Part shown: one piece after another, positions 60,716 to 64,000 of the stretch
Position numbering within the stretch: position 1 is the first letter of the stretch
How the letters are laid out: each line of letters begins with the position of its first letter
Source: Succinivibrionaceae bacterium
GTDB lineage: Bacteria > Pseudomonadota > Gammaproteobacteria > Enterobacterales > Succinivibrionaceae
Length of the DNA: 64,000 nucleotides
Assembly (NCBI GenBank): GCA_019420905.1
Contig: JAHZGH010000001.1
Location: forward strand, 232,047 to 296,046
Direction of reading: 5' to 3'
Position numbers and translations under genes: made by a program
Notes under the pieces: generated by a model
The model's database searches: none
What the model saw: the letters and a program-made list of their open reading frames with translations, nothing else
What the model was told of the DNA's origin: nothing

Positions 60716-62113
60716 TCATTTTGTAAATCGCAAATTAGTTTGCGATTTGCGATTTTTGTAATAGTAATAGGCACTGACAGAACAAAAGAGAATACCCACT
60801 AATCCAACAATAGTAGAAATCATAAAGCAGGAGCTTATGGTGTCGTTAAGCTCCGTTTTGTATAGTGCATCCTCATGATCAACTTTGATAAGTAGACTTA
60901 TGATAAGTGTGACTACAGCCATGCATAAAGCCATACCTAAGTTACGAGAGAATGCCTGTAGACCGTTTACTAAAGCGAGTTTAGTTTTATCAACAGATCC
61001 CATTATTAAAGTAGTATTTGGAGATGAAAATAGTCCAAAGCCAACACCTCCTAAAATTTGTGAAATATTAATGACTATTAAGGCTGTGGTTAAGCTTAAA
61101 TTTGCATAGATAAGTGTTGCAATTGTAGATAACAGCATGCCGCTTAAAACTAAGGTATGAGGACTTAATTTACCAACTAATTTTCCTGAAATAGGAGAAA
61201 GCAGGCATTGGCATAAAGGACCTATCATTAAAATTAAACCTGTTTGAGAGGCTGATAAATCAGCAATTAATTGCAGGTGCATTGATAGTAATAAGGCTAT
61301 GGCAAATGTAGCCATATAATTGCATAAAGAAGCTAAAAGACTATAAATTAATACTTTATTTTCAAGCAGTAAGTTTATAGGCAGAAGCGGGCGACGAGAT
61401 CTTTTTTCTAAGTTCAGATAATAAATTGCTAAAGTTATGCCTAATATCAAGATAAGAATATAAATTACACCCTTGGTTATAAAAGCTAGAGATAAGAAAA
61501 TAAGAGCGACGCTTAGGGTGCAGATGGTCATGCGGACTAATGGGTATCCTGTACTTACATTTGGATCTTTGGGAATTTTAAAAAGCAGGCTACCGGCAAT
61601 CAAATTTCCTGTAGCTGTAATGTAAAACATATACTGCCAACTTAGATGATCTGTAATTAGTCCTCCTAGCGTCGGAGAAAAGGTTAAGCCTGCATATACT
61701 GCAGAAATGCATATACCAATATAAAGCCCGCGTTTTTCTTTGGAAATGTGGTAGGTAATCAGAGCCATTGAGGTACAAAAAATGCTTGAGTTACATATGC
61801 CCTGCAGAGCCCTGCCTAAAGTAAAAAGTATGAAGTTTGGGGCGAAAGGTACAGCTATGGCAGTAATTGCTGAGCTTACAGCTCCAAATATAAATATATT
61901 ACGAAAGCCAAATCGATTTGCTAAGGCAATTGATGGAAAGATAAAAGCCGTTACAGTAATTACATAGGCACTGATTGCATTAGGAATTATTTGTGGCGCT
62001 ATATTGTAGCTGTCGGCGATAGCTGGTATAGCTACATTGATAGAACTGCTCATAAAAGAGCTGAAAAAAGAAGTAATGCAGGAAGCAATTACTAAGATTA
62101 TATTAGTATTCAT
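60716..62113 (-). CDS. MFS transporter, drug:H+ antiporter-like
   Basis: A 465-residue membrane protein with about 13-14 hydrophobic segments. The MFS motif region ALANRFGFRNIFIFGA follows helix 2 and a GRALQGICNSSIFCTSMALI segment follows helix 4; FSPTLGGLITDHLSWQYMFYI resembles motif C of DHA2-type exporters. The substrate is unknown. Its start has a GGA-type ribosome site. It is divergent from the phosphodiesterase gene. Confidence 0.85.
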   Translation of the reverse strand: MNTNIILVIASCITSFFSSFMSSSINVAIPAIADSYNIAPQIIPNAISAYVITVTAFIFPSIALANRFGFRNIFIFGAVSSAITAIAVPFAPNFILFTLGRALQGICNSSIFCTSMALITYHISKEKRGLYIGICISAVYAGLTFSPTLGGLITDHLSWQYMFYITATGNLIAGSLLFKIPKDPNVSTGYPLVRMTICTLSVALIFLSLAFITKGVIYILILILGITLAIYYLNLEKRSRRPLLPINLLLENKVLIYSLLASLCNYMATFAIALLLSMHLQLIADLSASQTGLILMIGPLCQCLLSPISGKLVGKLSPHTLVLSGMLLSTIATLIYANLSLTTALIVINISQILGGVGFGLFSSPNTTLIMGSVDKTKLALVNGLQAFSRNLGMALCMAVVTLIISLLIKVDHEDALYKTELNDTISSCFMISTIVGLVGILFCSVSAYYYYKNRKSQTNLRFTK

Positions 62114-62255
62114 AAAATAATTCCGTTGCTAAATGTATATATTATTTAGAATAATGCTAAAAATTTTTTTTAGATAAAAAAGAGAGTTATTCTCAATAGT
62201 TTTTATTTAAAAGAACCTCATTATTATAGAAAATAATAAATTTTAAGGTATCAAT

Positions 62256-62840
62256 ATGCGTTATTTAGTTTTATCAGATATTCATGGCGGGGCTGAAGAA
62301 TTAGCTCAGGCGCTGAGCTTTTTTAAGAGTTTTAAGTGTGACGCCATAGTTCTTTTAGGAGATCTTCTAAATCATGGTCCACGCAATTGTATTCCTAAGT
62401 CCTATGCACCCCCAAGCGTAGCAGATCTTTTAAATGCTCATAAAGAGCATATTATTGCAGTTCGCGGCAATTGTGACAGTGAAGTTGACAGTATGGTTTT
62501 TTCTTTTCCATGCAATGCAGCTTATGGCTGGCTGTATTGTGAGACTAAAAAAGGTTTATGTCGTATTTTTTTGACTCATGGTCATTTGCATAAGATCGAT
62601 GCTTGTGAAGATCTAGATATTTTAGGATTAAATTCTCATGATTTAGTTTTAAGCGGACATACTCATATAAGCGGTATTTTTGAGCATAAATCAGGTATAA
62701 AGAGCATAAATCCAGGATCAACAACTATCCCTAAGGGAGGTACTGAAAAGGGCTTTGCATTAATAGATGAGGAAGGTGTAAAACTATTTAATTTAGAAGG
62801 AAAACTTTTAAATAAGTTAGCTTTTGATGATCTTTTTTAG
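62256..62840 (+). CDS. yfcE: YfcE-type metallophosphodiesterase
   Basis: The 194-residue protein has the five metal motifs of this family: LSDIHGG, LLGDLLNHGPRN, VRGNCDSEVD, LTHGHLH and LSGHTHISG, ending in NPGSTTIPK. YfcE hydrolyses phosphodiesters in a manganese-dependent way; the physiological substrate is unknown. The length and NPGS ending match E. coli YfcE. AAGG precedes the ATG. Confidence 0.88.
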   Translation: MRYLVLSDIHGGAEELAQALSFFKSFKCDAIVLLGDLLNHGPRNCIPKSYAPPSVADLLNAHKEHIIAVRGNCDSEVDSMVFSFPCNAAYGWLYCETKKGLCRIFLTHGHLHKIDACEDLDILGLNSHDLVLSGHTHISGIFEHKSGIKSINPGSTTIPKGGTEKGFALIDEEGVKLFNLEGKLLNKLAFDDLF

Positions 62841-63005
62841 GGCGTGACAGACATTATCAGCGCAAATGTTTGTGTATGTAAGTAAATAATTACGCAAGAT
62901 ATCAAAATAAATGCTAAGCAGGCCACGATTTTGAGAGACAGCTTTTGCCTCTCTTTGTGTTGATAAGCTATTATATTTGCACCATAAATAAAGGAGAACA
63001 CAATA

Positions 63006-63458
63006 ATGTTAGCTAGTTCTATTAAGCTTGCAACTAAGTATGATTATTTAGAGCCTAAATTTAAGGCTGCATATAAGTGGTTAAATGATAATGACGTTAC
63101 TAAGATGGCTGATGGCCGCTATGAGATTTGCGATGGCGTCTTTGCTTTAGTACAGCGTTATACCACTTTACCGTTTGACAAAGCTCGTTTTGAGGCTCAC
63201 AACGATTATTTTGATATTCAGTATTTAGCTGAAGGCCAAGAGTCTTTTGGTGTTGCATTACGCGATGATTGTAAATTAGTTGAGTCTGTACCTGCTAACG
63301 ATGTTTATTTCTTTGAGGCTCCTGCTTTCTATACCCCAGTAAATCTTAAGGCAGGCGATTTCGTAGTTGTTCCTCCGGAAGAAGTACATCAGCCACGTGC
63401 AGCTTATAACGGCAATGAGATGCCTGTTGTTAAGGTAGTTGTAAAAGTTAAGTTATAG
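63006..63458 (+). CDS. YhcH/YjgK/YiaL-family protein
   Basis: A 150-residue protein of the family that includes NanQ (sialic-acid anomerase) and EbgC: RFEAHNDYFDIQYLAEGQES, DVYFFEAPAFYTPVNL, FVVVPPEEVHQPRAAYNG. The His, Glu and Asp of HNDYFDIQ and EEVHQP are the expected metal ligands. It probably acts on a sugar anomer in a catabolic pathway. AGGAGA lies 10 bases before the ATG and codon use suggests good expression. A strong terminator follows. Confidence 0.87.
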   Translation: MLASSIKLATKYDYLEPKFKAAYKWLNDNDVTKMADGRYEICDGVFALVQRYTTLPFDKARFEAHNDYFDIQYLAEGQESFGVALRDDCKLVESVPANDVYFFEAPAFYTPVNLKAGDFVVVPPEEVHQPRAAYNGNEMPVVKVVVKVKL

Positions 63459-63490
63459 TCTTAAAAAGATTAATTAGAAATTTCTAGAAT

Positions 63491-63530
63491 AAAATACCCC
63501 TGCAAAAGGATAATTTTGCAGGGGTATTTT
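63491..63530. terminator. Bidirectional terminator between convergent genes
   Basis: A perfect 17-bp stem, from AAAATACCCCTGC at 63491 to its complement ending at 63530, with a 6-base loop and T-runs on both strands. It serves the YhcH-family gene and the small gene at 63530-63763; the T-run forms that gene's last codons. Confidence 0.85.
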
Positions 63531-63763
63531 TAATTTTGTCTTAGCAATAATAAACATTGTGCGGAGAATTCTTGATATTTATATAATTCTTCTCTAGTAA
63601 TTTCATGTTTAGTAAAGTCATTTTGTAAGCGCTTTTCTAAAGTGTCCAAAAGTGTTTTGTCAGTACAGCTATTAAGCGAAGGCTCAGGAATATTTAAAAC
63701 GTTGTTTGCGAAAGCTTGTGTACAGAAAAAACAGAATAATCCTAAAATAAGTTTAAGTTTCAT
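63530..63763 (-). CDS. Small secreted protein of unknown function
   Basis: A 77-residue frame with a signal peptide (MKLKLILGLFCFFCTQAFAN) and a mature part of about 57 residues with two Cys (LNSCTDKTLLD and FSAQCLLLL), which could form one disulphide. I recognise no family. The ribosome site is not clear, and the 3' end lies in the shared terminator. Plausible as a real gene because of the clean signal peptide. Confidence 0.55.
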   Translation of the reverse strand: MKLKLILGLFCFFCTQAFANNVLNIPEPSLNSCTDKTLLDTLEKRLQNDFTKHEITREELYKYQEFSAQCLLLLRQN

Positions 63764-63965
63764 TATATTTTTATTCTATGTATCAAAAAGTGTATATTTG
63801 TAAGTACAAAGTATATTAGTAAAAAAATATTTAAGCCCTTTTTGTTTTCACTTTTTTGACAGAGGGCTTATTTTTAAAAAGTTAAGTTTTTCTGCTAGCC
63901 ATTTCTTTCTAAAGCTGCATAAAAATTTAAAATTAAATTTAAATTAAAAAAAAATAAAAAAAAGC

Positions 63966-63993
63966 TTGCAAAGTTAAAAAAAATCTCTATAAT
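63966..63993 (+). promoter_or_regulatory. Strong promoter at the right edge, tRNA-promoter-like
   Basis: TTGCAA at 63966-63971 and TATAAT at 63988-63993 are 16 bases apart, preceded by long A-tracts. The AAAAAAGCTTGCA upstream context and the 16-base spacer repeat those of the tRNA array promoter at 31696-31723. Confidence 0.65.
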
Positions 63994-64000
63994 GCATTTC

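Noticed and set aside
1..64000. CRISPR array, prophage or integrase
   Set aside because: No regularly spaced direct repeats, phage structural genes or integrase motifs were seen; the only spaced repeats are in tolA and the tRNA duplications.

Overview
The window reads as a chromosomal segment of an AT-rich gammaproteobacterium. The gene order supports this: rne divergent from rluC, yceD / rpmF-plsX-fabH-fabD-fabG-acpP-fabF, ruvC-ruvA-ruvB-ybgC-tolQ-tolR-tolA-tolB-pal-cpoB. Low G+C, TTG/GTG starts on housekeeping genes, a Bacteroides-like FGGY kinase and a galactofuranose-type ABC importer suggest a host-associated anaerobe, possibly of the Succinivibrionaceae. That family placement is inference.

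Layout. 1-2.0 kb: start of a probable exonuclease gene and a cNMP/CBS/DUF294 nucleotidyltransferase gene. 2.0-3.3 kb: no intact gene, but a decayed IS605-type element with divergent tnpA and tnpB remnants. 3.3-16.5 kb: rne with a long leader, an intruding NERD gene, rluC, a HAD phosphatase, yceD, an intruding xpt, then the fatty-acid cluster. 16.5-20.7 kb: orphan TraF-like peptidase, RpiR regulator, LRAT-domain protein, BASS transporter and SDR. 20.7-28.6 kb: the ruv and tol-pal genes, with TolQ carrying an unusual Gln-rich tail and TolA a 24-bp tandem repeat. 28.9-31.5 kb: a WG-repeat protein, an unknown anchored protein and an RpiB/LacAB-type isomerase. 31.76-32.21 kb: five tRNA genes (Lys-TTT, two Lys-CTT, two Val-TAC).

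32.5-53.0 kb is the most unusual part. After a stand-alone DUF3427 gene comes a tight 13-gene operon: two Cys-rich Sel1 proteins, SrfB (actin/Hsp70-fold ATPase), SrfC (dynamin-like GTPase), a bitopic protein, a secreted vWA protein resembling the periplasmic half of the T6SS kinase PpkA but with no kinase, a TagT/TagS-like ABC pair, a TagR-like FGE-fold protein, a second membrane-anchored vWA protein, SrfA, and two lipoproteins. It looks like a trans-envelope sensing or remodelling machine in which a TagRST/PpkA-type module is wired to SrfABC without any T6SS gene.

53.1-60.6 kb: a ytfQRT-yjfF sugar importer, a HIT protein and an FGGY (L-ribulokinase-like) kinase. The importer, the kinase and the isomerase at 30.8 kb share LacI/GalR-like palindromes around AAACGTTT, suggesting one sugar regulon. 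60.7-63.8 kb: an MFS exporter, a YfcE-type phosphodiesterase, a YhcH-family protein and a small secreted protein. The last 40 bases hold a promoter resembling that of the tRNA array, so a stable RNA gene may start just outside.
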